A DNA stretch of 64,000 nucleotides, taken from assembly GCF_032854445.1 (NCBI RefSeq), contig NC_088303.1:32187501-32251500 (forward strand), given 5' to 3'. Position numbers and translations under genes: made by a program. Numbering within the stretch: the stretch's first letter is position 1; each line of letters opens with the position of its first letter. The notes under the pieces were generated by a model, which did not search any database, had not been told where the DNA came from, and worked only from the letters and a program-made list of their open reading frames with translations. This DNA comes from Liolophura sinensis. Its lineage: Eukaryota; Mollusca; Polyplacophora; Chitonida; Chitonidae. Shown here piece by piece: positions 37,201-48,616 of this stretch.

Positions 37201-40200
37201 AAAAAAAGTGAGTGATCTACGAGAGCTAGGCAGCGTGTATGTTGTATGTGTGGTTTTATTGGCAGTCCCCTGATCCGATGCCGAGGCTGTCAGACTGTCT
37301 CTCACTAATGGTGGGTAACCTGGTTACGTGACCAAACCGATGTCCACAGCGGACCCCCCGACCCGACTTACCTTGTCTTACCTCGACGCAGTTATGTCCG
37401 ACTCGCATTAACAACTCGCTAACGGCCACGCGCATGATTTCTGAACATTGGGAATCTTTTAAAACAGAATCTTTTTACACCTCCAATCGAGTAATTATCT
37501 TAGCTTCTGAGTGCTTCATTTGTTTCTGGTTTTTTTTTTTTCACTCTGTTACGGTTTCTGATGAAAACCTCGTGATTTGATTTGGTTTAATCTTGTTAAA
37601 AGCAAGATGAGGTTTATGAAGTAACGCAGGCACAAAAATGCAGAATGTCTCGGATTAACTTACTGCCATTCCTCATTAATAAATCCGTATCAATATCATC
37701 ATCCTGTACCGTAACAACACTAGTTAAAGATATTTGTATTGGGAAAGTGACAGGCCCAATTGGGTAAATATTGATTGATTTATTTATTTGATTGGTGGTT
37801 TACGCCGAACTCAAGAATATCTCACTTATACGACGGCGGCCAGCATTATGGTCGGAGGAAACCGGGCAGAGCCTGGGGGAAATCCACGGCCATCCGCAGG
37901 TTCCTGACAGACCTTCCCACTTATGAACTGGGTAAAGACAAACCTTGCACGAGGAAACCCTCAACTCACAAAGCTCAACTATGCGATTTTCTCATAAACG
38001 ATACAAAACAAAACAAAAACAAAACATAAGTACGTTAAAATCCAGTTGAAATATGGAACAAACTGCATGAAACTACACGGATCATTTAAGTATCTAGGAA
38101 TTGCTAATCGAAAAGAAAATACAAACGCCCATTTCAGTCAGACGCACCAAAGCCGCCTGTTTACAAAAAATGTGCAGATAAACTATAGTAAAATGTAAGA
38201 CAAATCTTTAGAAACTAAGTGCGATTTAAACACAGCACTCTATACAATCATAACGCACGTAATAAACATCCACTGGTCTCATCTCAAGCAACCATTTAGC
38301 TGTTTTTTGCAGTATTACATGTATGTTGTTCTTAGGTACATGCCTTGTTACATGACATCCTGAAGAACGAGAAGCGCGATTGGTTATAGATACATGCTTC
38401 TTCTAATTTTAATCCTCATCGACGTGGTAATTTGCTCGAAAAATAATGAATGCAAAGTCTCTTATTCCACAGCGATTAAATATTGAAATTAGCTCGTGTT
38501 AATCATCGGAAAGACAACAAAAAGATTTATTGTATCTCAAAGCATGACCTGCCATAATACACAAGCTTGACAATATTATGCGTCATGTGTAATGGTCATT
38601 AGAGTACAGTTTTGTTTCTCATTATGCATGTTTGTGTATTTACATTTTATATTTTAAGATGACAGATAGATCCCTTGTTCTCGTATGGAATTCGTGCTTG
38701 CGCTGTCCAAGTTAGAGAATTGACGACTGGCTGATTAGGTGAATAATGAAGTACATTTACGGAAGCTTAAAATTATCTGCTCCTTCTCTACCTCTACCTT
38801 AATACACTTTTCCAGATAAGCAGATCAATTACAAATCCAAGCTCTGGCAGAACTAAATTTTACGTTTAATGGCTCAGGAAAATGACTCAGGATAAAACGC
38901 TGCATGAGGAATTTATAGCGACTGATCATAAAACCACTCTGTTTTTCTTAGAAGCATTTGACATTTCCTGATAAGCCTTGTCGAAAGTTTTAGACGCTCT
39001 GAAACATTATCCTCTAGTAATTCATAGTGCAACAGTCATGGAAGACGTCAGCCTTCTAGGTTATATAATGTATGTGACGGAAAATAGTGATAAATAGTCT
39101 GATGAGCAGTGAGTGTGTTTATGATGCTTGGCTTACAAGGGTCGGATCATACAGGGTGAGTAATTACAGTGAGTGAGGAGTAAACCCAAAATGGCGAGAT
39201 CGTACAGGGTGAGCAGTGACAGTGTTTGTCAGGAGTAAGGTCACACGGGTCAGATCGTGCAGGGCGAGAAGTAAAACTATTTGATTCAAAGAGGTCAGAT
39301 CGCACAGAGTGAGCAGTGACAGTGTTTGTGAGGAGTACACTCAAAAAGGTCAGATCGTACACGGTGAGCAGTGACAGTGTTTGTGAGGAGTAAGCTCACA
39401 AAGGTCAGATCGTACAGGGTGAGAAGTGACAGTGTTTGTGAGGAGTAAACTCAAAAAGGTCAGATCGTACAGGGTGAGAAGTGACAGTGTTTGTGAGGAG
39501 TAAGCTCACAAAGGCCAGCTCGTACAGGTTGAGAAGTGACAGTATTTCTGAGGAGTAAACTCAAAAAGATCAGATCGTACAGCGTGAGCAGTGACAGTGT
39601 TTGTGAGGGGTAGGCTCATAAAGGTCAGACAGTGCAGGGTGAGAAGTGAAACTACTTGTGAGGCGTGGACTCGGAATTTAGATCGTACAGGGTGAGCAGT
39701 GGCAGTGTCGGTGAGCAGTAAAGTCAATAAGGTCAGATCGTGCAGGGTGAGCAGTGATAGTGTAGAGGAGTAAACTCTCAGAGGTCAGATCGTACAGAGT
39801 GAGCAGTGACAGTGTGAGTATTAGGAGTAAACACACAGGGTGAGCAGTGACAGTGCCTTTGAGAAGTAAACCCGCAGAGGTCAAATAGAAGAGAGTGGTC
39901 ACAGTTTTGTCGTGCAGGCACATGGAATTTAGAGGGCGATATCAGCCGATCATTGAAATCATGCAGCACTATCTTTTACGAAGCACATTAGTTTCTAACC
40001 TACTCTCAACATCATGGAGTCATATTAACCCTGAACGCAATTCCTTTAGCCTTCCCAACTGCCTGGTAATATATCCATCTCCACAAATTGTAGTAATCTA
40101 TACATGCAACAGTACGTGCAATGGTATATGCGAGACAGTTAACATGAAATGCTCAAAGAGAGTACCGAAAAAAGATTTTTTTTTGTAAAGCCGTCTGGTA

Positions 40201-43200
40201 ACACCCTGAAGAGCATGCGACATCAACCACTAATACTAGCTGAATATATGAACGATAAACCAAACGTGTGTACATAAACCTCAAGAAATCTAATTTATCG
40301 CCTACATTTTTACGAACCAAAACACGCCGACAAGGTGTAAAGCTTGATATGGCATTAAAGAGAAATCTACAACTTTAAGTGGAGAGACTCACTGTGGCAG
40401 CTGAGGGCGGCATTAAGTTGGCGTATGACGTCATCACAGCTGCGCGTCGCGCGCTCTTGGCTCTTTGCCAATCGTTGAGTCAAGTCGCGAATATTGTTTA
40501 AACGCATCATACTGTATCGTGTAACTGTTTGAACCAAATGAAATACCAGCGTTTGCCACATGTTTGAATATGACGAAGTATGTCGAAAGTAGCGTGTTGC
40601 TTCTGTTGATTTGGGGATGAGAGGATGGGGTGGGGTGAGGTGGGATGGCGTTGAGGGTCGGGACGACATAAATCTCTACCACTTCGAAATGCTAGTTCAA
40701 TAGCACAACAAGTATATCCTTCATAAACTATACGACTTTACACTATATATGCTCCGTGGATTTACGGAGAAGTTCAAGTCTGCTGACACGTCCTGTACAA
40801 AAAAAAACTAACTGACAGAAAGCTTATAAACGGTAAGTGGAAACACAAATGCGATGATCAATGTCACAAGAGAAGGGAGGGTCTACAGTGGGGCTACCGT
40901 AAAATGAAATAGCGCTTCTAATACAGGCTAGACTGAGTTAATCACTCCATCATCTTTGTAAGGAGCCCAAAAGTAGTCAAATCAAATGGCTCCAAGACCA
41001 GAGAATAGAAAGGATAAAATTTTATGAATAACGAGTTTTAAGAATGACAAGCATGAAAGTTGGTGTGAAAGCAAATTCCTCCAAATGGATTCCTAAACCA
41101 GACGGCATTGTACTCTAAAAATAATCTGTTGATTTTAACAGAAAGTCTGCTGTGATGCTATAATCTATTCTGTTATTATAACATAATACTGTCTTGTTAA
41201 ATATAATATCCTGTTAGAGTCTCATACACTCTTTATGTGAAAATAATAGAATCTGTGTACTATATTTAACAGAGTGCATTCTAGCATCACTCAGACAACA
41301 GACTTTCCGTCAAATTTAACTGAATTATTTTTGAGAGTGGATAACCGTTTGTTCAGAATCGGTGAATGTGATAGAGTGGTTTTGCCTAAAACAAGGTCTC
41401 CAGTGCAAGTCCAACAACACTTGGAATCTGTTGGCTCTTGTTCGCTTGAGTGTAATTTATTGTGGATGCCACATTAAACGGTAAATTCATTAATGGTATT
41501 AGTTATATCGCTGTGTGTACCGTTGTGTGTGTTTTGTGATGTAAATGCTACATAAGACAACAAATACGAAACCATGCAGAGTAGCAGGGAAAATGATTTC
41601 GTTATAACACTGTGAGTGTATGTACTGTATTATGAATGCCATGTAAAACAACAATTCCAATATGAAACAACAGATAATAATAAAAAAAAATGTTTTGGTA
41701 ATATCCTTCTGAGTGAACAGATGTGGATGTAGCAATATCGCAGACTCCAGTACACCAAACGACAGAGCGAAAACAGTTATAGTTTATAACAAATTAAGGA
41801 AAATGAGAGTTAATTTAAAATAAACCACGACTCTGCGTGCAAGAATATACAGAGATGATGCAGATAAATCGTGTGCTCAATACGTTCTACGCGTGATGGC
41901 ATGAAATGGGGTTCAGTGTGAAATAAAAGAATCCCAGGAACAAAGTTTCTTGTCCAGGATTAAAAAGCGTACTTAACATTCCAAGAGGAAATTGCACTGA
42001 TGCTATGACTTGCACATCACTGAATACGTGTGACGGGTTCGACATGGTTGACAGAACTCTCGGCATAACTAAATGTGTTTATACGGCTAGTTCATCATTG
42101 CATAATAGTGATAAATTTGAAATAAGGCAACTATAGATATACGTTAGCAAATAATACAGGGGGCACACTCTATGCATTATTACAGAGTTTGGGTGGGTCA
42201 GTGATATATTTTGGTATTCTATAAATTTAAAGTTCCAGATAAAACTTCTAAGAACCGATGGCCAAGTATACATACCGCAATAATGCGCGACGTGAGCATT
42301 TAATTACGCGGTTAAAAATGCCATTTACGGTCATTGAATCGTGCTCCAAATTCAAGTCTCTAATGAGTTTAGCGAAATAATGCGACTTGATTATGAGAGA
42401 TAAGCACGGTATTTCATTAAGGGATCACGTCGGCCCTAGACGTGTCGTTAGCCCCGGGGCAGTAATTAAGAATGTCTGATCACCTAAGTCTGGCTTTAAT
42501 TACTTATTTACTTTAATCTATGCCTTGTCTTTTGCCGAAATAAAACAATAAGCCCTATTTTTCTTCGCCAAACAGTACGGAAGCAACAGAATTAATAACT
42601 AAGGTAAGAGGTAACTCAGCATCTGTAGGGAAAGACATGAAGTTTATATTGCGGATTCGCCATTTCTAATTTTTAAAAGAATTGTTTTGAAAATTTTCTT
42701 CTTATATTTGCTTCCTCAACAGCAATGACGTTCACAGGATAATGCATGGAATTTATTTATTTATTTGATTGGTATTTCACGCCATACTCAAGAACATTAC
42801 ACTTATTCGACGGCGGCCTCCCGTACAGAGGAAACCAGGCTGTTCCCGGGGGAACCTCAGGACCATCCGTAGGTTGCTGCAGACCATCCCAAATACAAAT
42901 ATATAGAATGGTGGATATGTGTATAACATGTCTGTTTATTGCTCAACATGGCTAAAAAAACATGTTATATAATATAAGCGTATACACGTTAGAAGAAACG
43001 GGAAAAGGCGCTGTTTTACATCAGAAGGATTAACTCATCTGTCGATCGTGTTTTACAAGGCTATAGTATTATCATCTGTTACGCTGTCTGTATACGGGCC
43101 TATATACAGGAGGGTGTCGTTCACCCATGAGATATATCAAATGCAGTGCATTATTAAAGGCACAAACTCACAGCCTCGCTTCGTTGTAAACAAAGTAAAT

Positions 43201-45417
43201 ATAATTCCGATCGACAAAAACGTAATAAACTTGGAATCGATTTTGACAGACAGTCCTACTCAAGCGAAACTAACACAAAAAAAGTTGAGAATTTCTATCT
43301 CATACATGCATGGATTTGCGGTATGTGAAAGCGCCATGGTCTCGAAGGCTCTTTGAACGTTCAAAAAAATTTCGTTTTTCAATAATGTACATGCATAAAC
43401 AAGACACGATTATGGAAACAAATTTGTGTCTGGACGAATTGTCTAATGATTAACCATATAAGCACAGATAATCAGTTGTGTATGAACGAATCTATGAATG
43501 GAGCTATTTCTAAACAATGCCTGCATGTATGTATGACCGCCTAATAATCATCGGACATAGAAACCTATAACAACTATTAGCAGACATATAATTACAGTTA
43601 TTTTATACTACTAATCACGTGTTATAAGACATGGAGTATATGACAGAGGAATATTATATCAGTATGCTACATTACTGGATTATGTGAAGGTACAGACTAG
43701 CATTACACACCTATACAGTTAAGATGTACAACGACAATGAGTTATATTTTTAGGGCAGATGTATCTACTGAACGAAAAAGTCGGAAATAGTAGAATTTGA
43801 ACGCGCGCTTGTCAATTAAAAAAGGCCCTTGTCTCATTACAATGCTGATTAGCACACTGCATGGATTTTGACCAACCGTGCAATGTATACTAAGTTTCTA
43901 TGCTTCTATTATTTACAGAGACGACTGTAGTTCACACCTTTAAACGTCAGATATGGAGCAGTGCAAATACGAAAATCGTCACATGTGGTCGCCTTTAATT
44001 TTGTAACACCATATACACATCTGCACGTGTGGTCATCAGTACAAAGGCTATATCAAAGGATAATCATAGTCTCGTCCCCAGCTTTATGTGGTTGTGCCTA
44101 CACACCATTTTTCATGTTTATGAAATATTAAACACACAACATTTTTTAAAACATATTTCTGCATAAATTATATTATTATAATTGACAATTTAAATATCTG
44201 TACATGTATTTGAAAGAAATGCACACAGTTTTAATCAACATGCGAGGCGTTAAAATGTAAGAAGACAAGTGCCTTTGTAAAATACTAATCTGGCATAGAG
44301 CCGGTCCGGCTATTTCGGGGTTCCGGAACAAATGATTCGGGGTCTATGTTAAAAACAGGTTTGCCATGAGAAATGGGAATAATTTGTCAAAACAACAATC
44401 TGACAAGAACATAAAAATTATAAAAACAGCCAACAGAGACTTGGTTTAAAACATACATTTTAGAAGACGATTAGAATATCTCAAGTGAATTTATATTTTA
44501 ATGTCATACTATCGTGTTACATAATTCCGAAGCAATATAAGTACATCTTGTAGGTATACATGGTAAAAATGCCGCATCAGCCTGTACGATTAAGACGCTT
44601 ATAATCGTATTTGCTTGTAAACAATTCAAGTTAAAACTATAAAAGAATCTACCCTAATTTTTTTTTTTATTTTTAGGTCAGATATTAGTAGTGCTAAGGC
44701 AAAGAATTACATTTCTCTACCAGTTTTTTTGGAAACGTAAAGATATAAATATGTTGATGGAGTAATCATGTGAAGAAAAAAGAAACTAAATATTCCTGCT
44801 ACAATTATATGTATACTGACTAAAAAGAGCAGAGCAGACCAGATGTCCCATAATTAGAATAATTAAGGCACTACAGCTGATTAAGTACAAATGACAAACT
44901 TAAGACCCAGTTTAGTTTCCGTTATACGTGCAATGTTTTGAATAAAGCTGTACAAGCGACTTAACTTGGTATAGTACAGTGGGTATCACATATAGCTGTC
45001 ACCTCACAGACCATCAAATATTTATATTCCTATAAAATTTGCGAATCCAATCAGTGGGTTCAAAGTTTCAAATTGAAAAGACAACTTACAGCCCTCAATT
45101 TTTGCCAGATAATTTAAGATAGTAGATTTAATATTCAACTCAAACAAACTGTATTCCTAATTGGAAACATATTAATTACAGTTATTATGTACTATTCATA
45201 TGGTCTAGGCATTTGCTAGGAAGGTTATATAACTTACCGTGGGGTTGTAGATCGAGGACGGGTTGGTGGCTAAGACTCCCTGGCCCGCGTACGGGGAGGC
45301 AGAGTAGAGCCCGTGGGCCTGGCCGGCCATCAGTCCGGGGTAGCTGTATGTGTAGAGACCCGAGGTGGGCGCTGGGTGACAGGCGCAGCCGGCTTCTCCC
45401 ATACAATGTTCTGTCAT
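24789..45417 (-). CDS. irx: Iroquois-class TALE homeobox transcription factor (4 coding exons)
   Basis: Joined coding sequence: 45417-45238, 35005-34899, 32272-31911, 25243-24789, giving 1104 nt and 367 residues plus TAG. All introns are GT-AG, with phases 0, 2 and 1 matching across junctions. Order in the protein: Tyr/Pro/Gly-rich N-terminus (1-60), YDLKDTP block (64-70), YPYGNGYG just before the homeodomain, TALE homeodomain (about 104-166) with the PYP loop at 130-132 and WFANAR at 154-159, an acidic Asp/Glu/Lys stretch (about 175-205), a Ser/Thr-Pro-rich tail, and [10 protein letters not shown] (321-330). These blocks in this order identify the Irx/araucan/caupolican/mirror family: nuclear DNA-binding regulators of tissue patterning. 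At 367 residues it is shorter than vertebrate Irx (about 450-550) and fly Iro proteins (about 650-700); the long segment after the KPxIWS block in vertebrates is absent. The family call is very sure. The exact start and a possible extra exon in intron 3 or at the 5' end remain open. Confidence 0.93.
27058..27077. repeat. Poly-C tract (20 nt)
   Basis: Homopolymer of 20 C followed directly by an A run, in irx intron 3. Confidence 0.95.
28140..28560. promoter_or_regulatory. Candidate intronic regulatory element in irx intron 3
   Basis: Non-repetitive sequence more GC-rich than its surroundings. It contains CACGTG (in AGTCACGTGACC near 28.24 kb), AATTAG, CATTAG and two TTTAAT cores near 28.35-28.38 kb. 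It codes for nothing recognisable and carries no SINE or tandem repeat. It may be a conserved non-coding element of the irx locus; only cross-species alignment would tell. Confidence 0.2.
29640..29880 (-). mobile_element. tRNA-derived SINE, family A, near full length
   Basis: Read on the minus strand it begins GGCCTCCGTGGCTCTGTTGG (box A-like TGGCTCTGTTGG), has a box B-like GAGTTCAAGTCC near 29.79 kb and a shared body (GGTTTCCTCCCACCATAATG, CGTCGTATAAGT, TTCTTGAGTGCGGCGTAAAA), and ends in an AATAAATAAATA tail. It is the best reference copy of the window's commonest element. From memory it resembles widespread molluscan V-type SINEs; the family name is not verified. Confidence 0.9.
31325..31595 (+). 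mobile_element. Decayed tRNA-derived SINE
   Basis: A box B-like TGCGTTCGAACCCAGC near 31.39 kb and a tail region ATTATCTTGAGATCGACGTA with AATGAAATAAATATAAA. The head is barely recognisable. Confidence 0.5.
31911..32272 (-). CDS. irx: irx coding exon 3: TALE homeodomain and acidic region (residues 96-216)
   Basis: Acceptor CTGAACAG ends at 32273; donor ACAG|GTGAGG has GT at 31910-31909. The first base completes a Gly codon from exon 2. The homeodomain spans roughly 32250-32062 (residues 104-166): a three-residue loop extension with NPYPTK, then an intact helix 2/3 region ending in [17 protein letters not shown]. Ala at homeodomain position 50 (residue 156) and Asn51 (157) are present, as expected for Irx. 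The N-terminal arm before KNAT reads His-Thr, whereas the relatives I recall have at least one Arg there. Helix 1 carries Asp-His-Met-Gln where Glu-His-Arg/Lys-Lys is usual. After the homeodomain comes a highly charged DDD/EKDDDEK-type stretch, the counterpart of the acidic region in other Irx proteins. Confidence 0.96.
33790..33858 (-). mobile_element. SINE family A tail fragment
   Basis: Plus-strand TTTATTTATTTGATTGGTGT, then a decayed TATGTGACGACGGTTC body. Confidence 0.6.
34630..34886. repeat. 21-22-bp minisatellite at the irx exon 2 donor
   Basis: About 12 units of the form GGGAAACGTTTGTCTTTATA, 20-22 bp each. The last unit stops about 12 bases from the splice donor of irx exon 2, so on the transcribed strand intron 2 opens directly into the array. 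Confidence 0.9.
34899..35005 (-). CDS. irx: irx coding exon 2 (residues 61-95 plus two bases of codon 96)
   Basis: A small 107-nt exon. The acceptor is a pyrimidine-rich TTGTATTTTCAG ending at 35006; the donor is AATGG|GTAAGTAG with GT at 34898-34897. It enters in phase 0 and leaves in phase 2. It encodes the family block YDLKDTP (YELKD in vertebrate Irx) and the Tyr-rich YPYGN sequence that leads into the homeodomain. A 21-22-bp minisatellite starts about 12 bases inside the following intron. Confidence 0.92.
35871..36086 (-). other. GC-rich ORF island in irx intron 1, possible alternative or relic first exon
   Basis: A 71-codon minus-strand frame, Pro/Thr-rich at first, then an internal ATG at 35978 starting [11 protein letters not shown] and continuing [12 protein letters not shown]. 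This loosely parallels exon 1 of irx (GEAGCAC then [13 protein letters not shown]). A weak donor TGT|GTGAGC after the second Cys would splice in phase 0 to exon 2. The evidence is suggestive only. Confidence 0.2.
37771..37925 (-). mobile_element. SINE family A, 3' portion
   Basis: Tail (ATTTATTTATTTGATTGG on the plus strand) and body up to the ACCTTCCCAC segment are well conserved; the tRNA-like head is absent. In irx intron 1. Confidence 0.88.
39125..39905. repeat. 55-bp tandem array in irx intron 1, about 14 copies
   Basis: GTGACAGTGTTTGTGAGGAG recurs at 39371, 39426 and 39481, giving a 55-bp period. The unit also contains AAGGTCAGATCGTACAGGGT. Copies are most alike between about 39.30 and 39.60 kb and diverge toward both ends. 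Confidence 0.92.
41111..41341. mobile_element. MITE (family 1, second copy) in irx intron 1
   Basis: TACTCTAAAAATAATCTGTT at the left and GAATTATTTTTGAGAGTGG at the right, with the same AACAGAAAGTCTG and CATCACTCAGACAACA arms as the 19.7-kb element. Ends are slightly decayed. Confidence 0.82.
42280..42520. promoter_or_regulatory. Candidate intronic enhancer: cluster of TAAT-core sites
   Basis: Within about 220 bp there are homeodomain-type cores at 42281 (TAATG), 42301 (TAATTA), 42361 (TAATGA), 42378 (TAATG), 42417 (ATTA), 42463 (TAATTAAG) and 42497 (TTAATTA). They are interspersed with CpG-containing sequence, and no tandem repeat or SINE is present. This resembles a developmental enhancer in irx intron 1. 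Function and conservation are inferred. Confidence 0.3.
42753..42890 (-). mobile_element. SINE family A, 3' portion
   Basis: Plus-strand TTTATTTGATTGGTATTTCA, GCCATACTCAAGAACATTAC and CCATCCGTAGGTTGC; the head is missing. In irx intron 1. Confidence 0.82.
45238..45417 (-). CDS. irx: irx coding exon 1 (N-terminus, residues 1-60)
   Basis: The first ATG after an in-frame TAG about 80 nt upstream is at 45417 and has A at -3. A second in-frame ATG lies five codons later. The exon encodes a Tyr/Ser/Pro/Gly-rich segment including [10 protein letters not shown], which resembles the GMYAAAGPYAG-type segment of vertebrate Irx N-termini. The donor is ACG|GTAAGTT with GT at 45237-45236, phase 0. An upstream exon contributing more N-terminal residues cannot be excluded because the frame stays open a short way upstream, but no in-frame ATG is present there. 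Confidence 0.85.
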
Positions 45418-45984
45418 TCTGGGTGGGCCGTGTTTTAGGCTGGGGTGCTTACCCCGTGGGTCAATCGCCGTCAGTGAACCGGCAGCCCGCGGGCACTGCT
45501 ATCTGTCTGTCAATTGCCGGCTGCCGTTTCAATATGATATTTTCGAGCGACGTGTATTAAATATCAAGCGGTCTTTTATGTCACGGATCTGTTTGAATAA
45601 CAAATGATACTTGTGTGCGTCTTTTACACAATAAATATATTGTTGCCGTCGTGCAGTAAAATGGGGGGCCTGTATATGAATGGGGCCCCAATACTGATCT
45701 AGACTGTCACTGTTGGTCCGGTCAGCTGAAGAGGTTATCTGGCTTGGAGAGCTGGAAAGACCGCTAGGTATCACCTTAATGTCTGGACGAGTTTAATTCT
45801 GCAAGACCAATATCCCCCTGGGATGTTAATAAGGGCGGAGGATCTGTCAAACACCGGGTCTATATTGGCCTCTCTACCCAGCTGTTACAACCACGCTGAA
45901 GTGACTCCTCAGGAAGACTGGCCCAAAATTGACTGGGATTCTCAAGCAGGTCGCAGAAATTTCAGCGAAAGAAGATTATAAAGA

Positions 45985-46230
45985 TGTAATACAGCTGCGA
46001 ATGTTTTACAAGTCCCCTTTTGGGTCCAGACGCTGCTAAGCGTGACAATGTCCGTCGGTCCGGGATCCAAATTTCCACCATGCAGGCGTGACACGATAAT
46101 ACCACAATATAGTCGCTGATCGCGCGCGCGCCGTCACCACTCTCCTCATCAGAAGTACCTGTCAGACTGCACCCCTGCGCGGAGACGACCTTGCTCTGAT
46201 TGGCCTAGTGTTCAATCTGGGGAAGACAAT
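45985..46230 (-). promoter_or_regulatory. Candidate irx core promoter / CpG-rich element
   Basis: About 600-800 bp upstream of the irx ATG there is a CpG-dense stretch in AT-rich surroundings, with a run of alternating CG at 46121-46130 and several more CpGs. On the minus strand a CCAAT box (GGCCAATCAG) covers 46196-46205. A weak TATATT-like sequence is at 46106-46111. Position, orientation and base composition suit the irx promoter, but no transcription start can be read from the sequence. Confidence 0.35.
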
Positions 46231-48616
46231 AAAAGATACAGGTCTATATATCACACATCTCTGTACCCACGACCCATTGTTTAGCGGCTCATACATGCAG
46301 TTCAGGGTTATCCCATTGTCCTGTAGCTTCACCTGTTAATTTAGTCTCGTATCGGTGCAAAATAATTTGGCCAACCTCACCAATACATGTCAAATATACT
46401 TCCATTTTTTAACGCGTTTTTCAAGCCACTGACAATATTTATTCGGTTGACACAATACGCTAATTGTTTAACAGACAGTCTATAACAACCAGAAGCAAGC
46501 CATGACACCGAAGAATATGACAGCGTGTTAGCTATAGCGACAATCCTAGAAGAGAAATATTCAGAAAAAATTGCAATAATTGAGGAGAGTAAAAAAAAAA
46601 AAAGAAAAACGGAAAAGTTGTAAGAGATGTATCAATGTCAGTGTAGCGCTGATGGATGGGAAGATCCTAGTATTAGAAGGCTGATGTTTTTATCATCTTC
46701 TCCAAATTATGCCCATCGTAACTCGCCTTTCTGCCGATCACTGGCTCTATTACAAGCAGACAAATGAGACCAGGTTGTGTAATGACTTCACTCTATCTTG
46801 TTAAAGTAGCTATACGCGAATGACTGCGTGCCACAGATTTGAAGGAATTCGCCATCAGTGCAAAATGTACTATGTAAACAAGACAAAAGATAGATTCAGA
46901 AGTATATCATAAAACGTATATATTAGTATTCCTAATGACTGTATGTATTATGTAGATAAACAGGCACCTTTTGTTGTATTTCCATCCCAGAGTTTCTTTT
47001 AAAACCAACACACAGCATTGTTACAATAATTATTTATAGAATATATCGAATTGTTTATAATGTAGTAACCATTGTTTATCGAGATTAATAGGCCATTGTT
47101 TATAAATTAGAATTACATTGTATATGTTGTATGCGGAATAGTTTACATTATATATATTATACAAAGAGTACTTCTTCAAAGCTGTGGGTTATGCGAGCTG
47201 CGACAGGGGAGTGGTCGGGTAAAAGCCATGCCCCACGAGATCTCGGTCACAGGCTTATGAGCACAGGTGTGACAGGCAAATGACTAAATCAACACGGTTG
47301 TAGGGCTTGGAGAATTCGGGACATGTTTGTCAGGGCACACAATTATGCTATTCTGGTGAATTTCTCAATGACAGGCACGTGATGGAGAAAAAGGGTTTGG
47401 GGTACCTACCTTTGTCTATGGATAATACGTCGTTCGTGAGCTTTAGGGTCCTGGCGGCAGCCGGCTGTGGTTGCAGAGGAGGAGATGGTTACACCGAGAA
47501 CACCATATAAACTCCAAAGCGTCTGTCCTAGAATGGGTGTGGTTGATGAGGATGGGGTAGAGACTACGCCGATCTTAGTTACAGTTGTTATTGTGAACTG
47601 CTGATGTTGCAGTGGCCAGTTGTACACACGGAGACACACTGGCCTGACGTAAACAGTTCGCCGCAGCGTGCCTGCCTTTCGCGGCCTGTATTAAGCTGAT
47701 AACTGATGATTAGCTTCGCTTGCCGTCCCGCGCGGTTCCGTACACGCTTGTCTTGAGAGGTACCGGTACAATTTCTAACAGCTTCTCACGATCTGTCCGA
47801 CTGAGATACAACGTGTGTGCATGCACAGAAGGCAGGACCTGTCTGTTCACAGGCTACAAATTACCATAGTCTACCTTATTAATCCTAATTCACTAATGTG
47901 AATGACATTAATATGATCTAATAAACATAATGCATTCTGTCGATCCTGTTGTCCCCGCCTCACCGGCAAGTGGTTGAGACCGGCGCAGTCATTGGCTGAC
48001 GGCCTAACGCTTGACAGATAGACAGCCGAGAAGTGACGTGCAAGTGGCAGAGCGAAATCGATTGCCTCGCGCTTCATTCATGAAACGAACTGGACCACGC
48101 CTCCTTCAGCAATCCTAGTAATTGAGGATGAAATGGAAAAGCAAACAGTTCTGGCAAGCACTGGATGCCTGCTCTGTGATTAGCTGTACAAGTTCTTCCT
48201 CAGCCAAAACCATAGTTACCTTTGCTTGTGAACAGCCGCGCTGTGTTCATAACGTACACCGGTGTATCTGGCGTCACAATGTGAAGTCCGGAGCTATCAG
48301 CATTTAGCCAACCTCTATATTGCCCTCATTTTTTTCAGTCTTTGCAAGCTCTTTCTGAAGCTTAACTGGGAGCAGGTCTTTGTATCTTTACTCAGGTTTT
48401 TGTCAACGTGATTCCGTGTTCGCGATAAAAATTACATGTGATTACATTACTTGGTTGGATATATATATAGTGGTAACAAATATGTGTCTGTAAATATTAA
48501 AACTACTAGATGCGCACATGTATTGTCATCCATTATCTTCAGACAAACAGTATTCTTCGGCCACACTTGTATTGCCATGTATGTTAGTGTAAGTTAAGAA
48601 TCAAAACTAGAACAGC
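46231..48616. other. 5' flank of irx, no gene recognised
   Basis: AT-rich to about 47.15 kb, then a CpG-containing stretch at 47.15-48.1 kb, with TCAGCCAAT (CCAAT on the minus strand) near 47.99 kb. It could hold 5' untranslated exons or enhancers of irx; this cannot be shown from sequence. Confidence 0.45.

Larger units (their letters stand above)
35006..45237 (-). other. irx intron 1 (10.2 kb)
   Basis: Phase 0 intron. It contains a GC-rich ORF island (35.87-36.09 kb), a GC-rich stretch with an inverted repeat (36.89-37.0 kb), SINE copies (37.77 and 42.75 kb), a 55-bp tandem array (39.1-39.9 kb), a MITE (41.1 kb) and a cluster of homeodomain-type sites (42.28-42.52 kb). The AT-rich 43.0-45.2 kb part holds no recognisable element. 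No other gene is supported inside it. Confidence 0.88.

Noticed and set aside
45213-45560. 115-codon plus-strand ORF
   Set aside because: Antisense shadow of irx exon 1 and its 5' leader.
47406-47639. 77-codon minus-strand ORF upstream of irx exon 1, Ser/Thr-rich
   Set aside because: Considered as an additional N-terminal exon, but no Irx motif and no in-phase donor to exon 1 could be shown.
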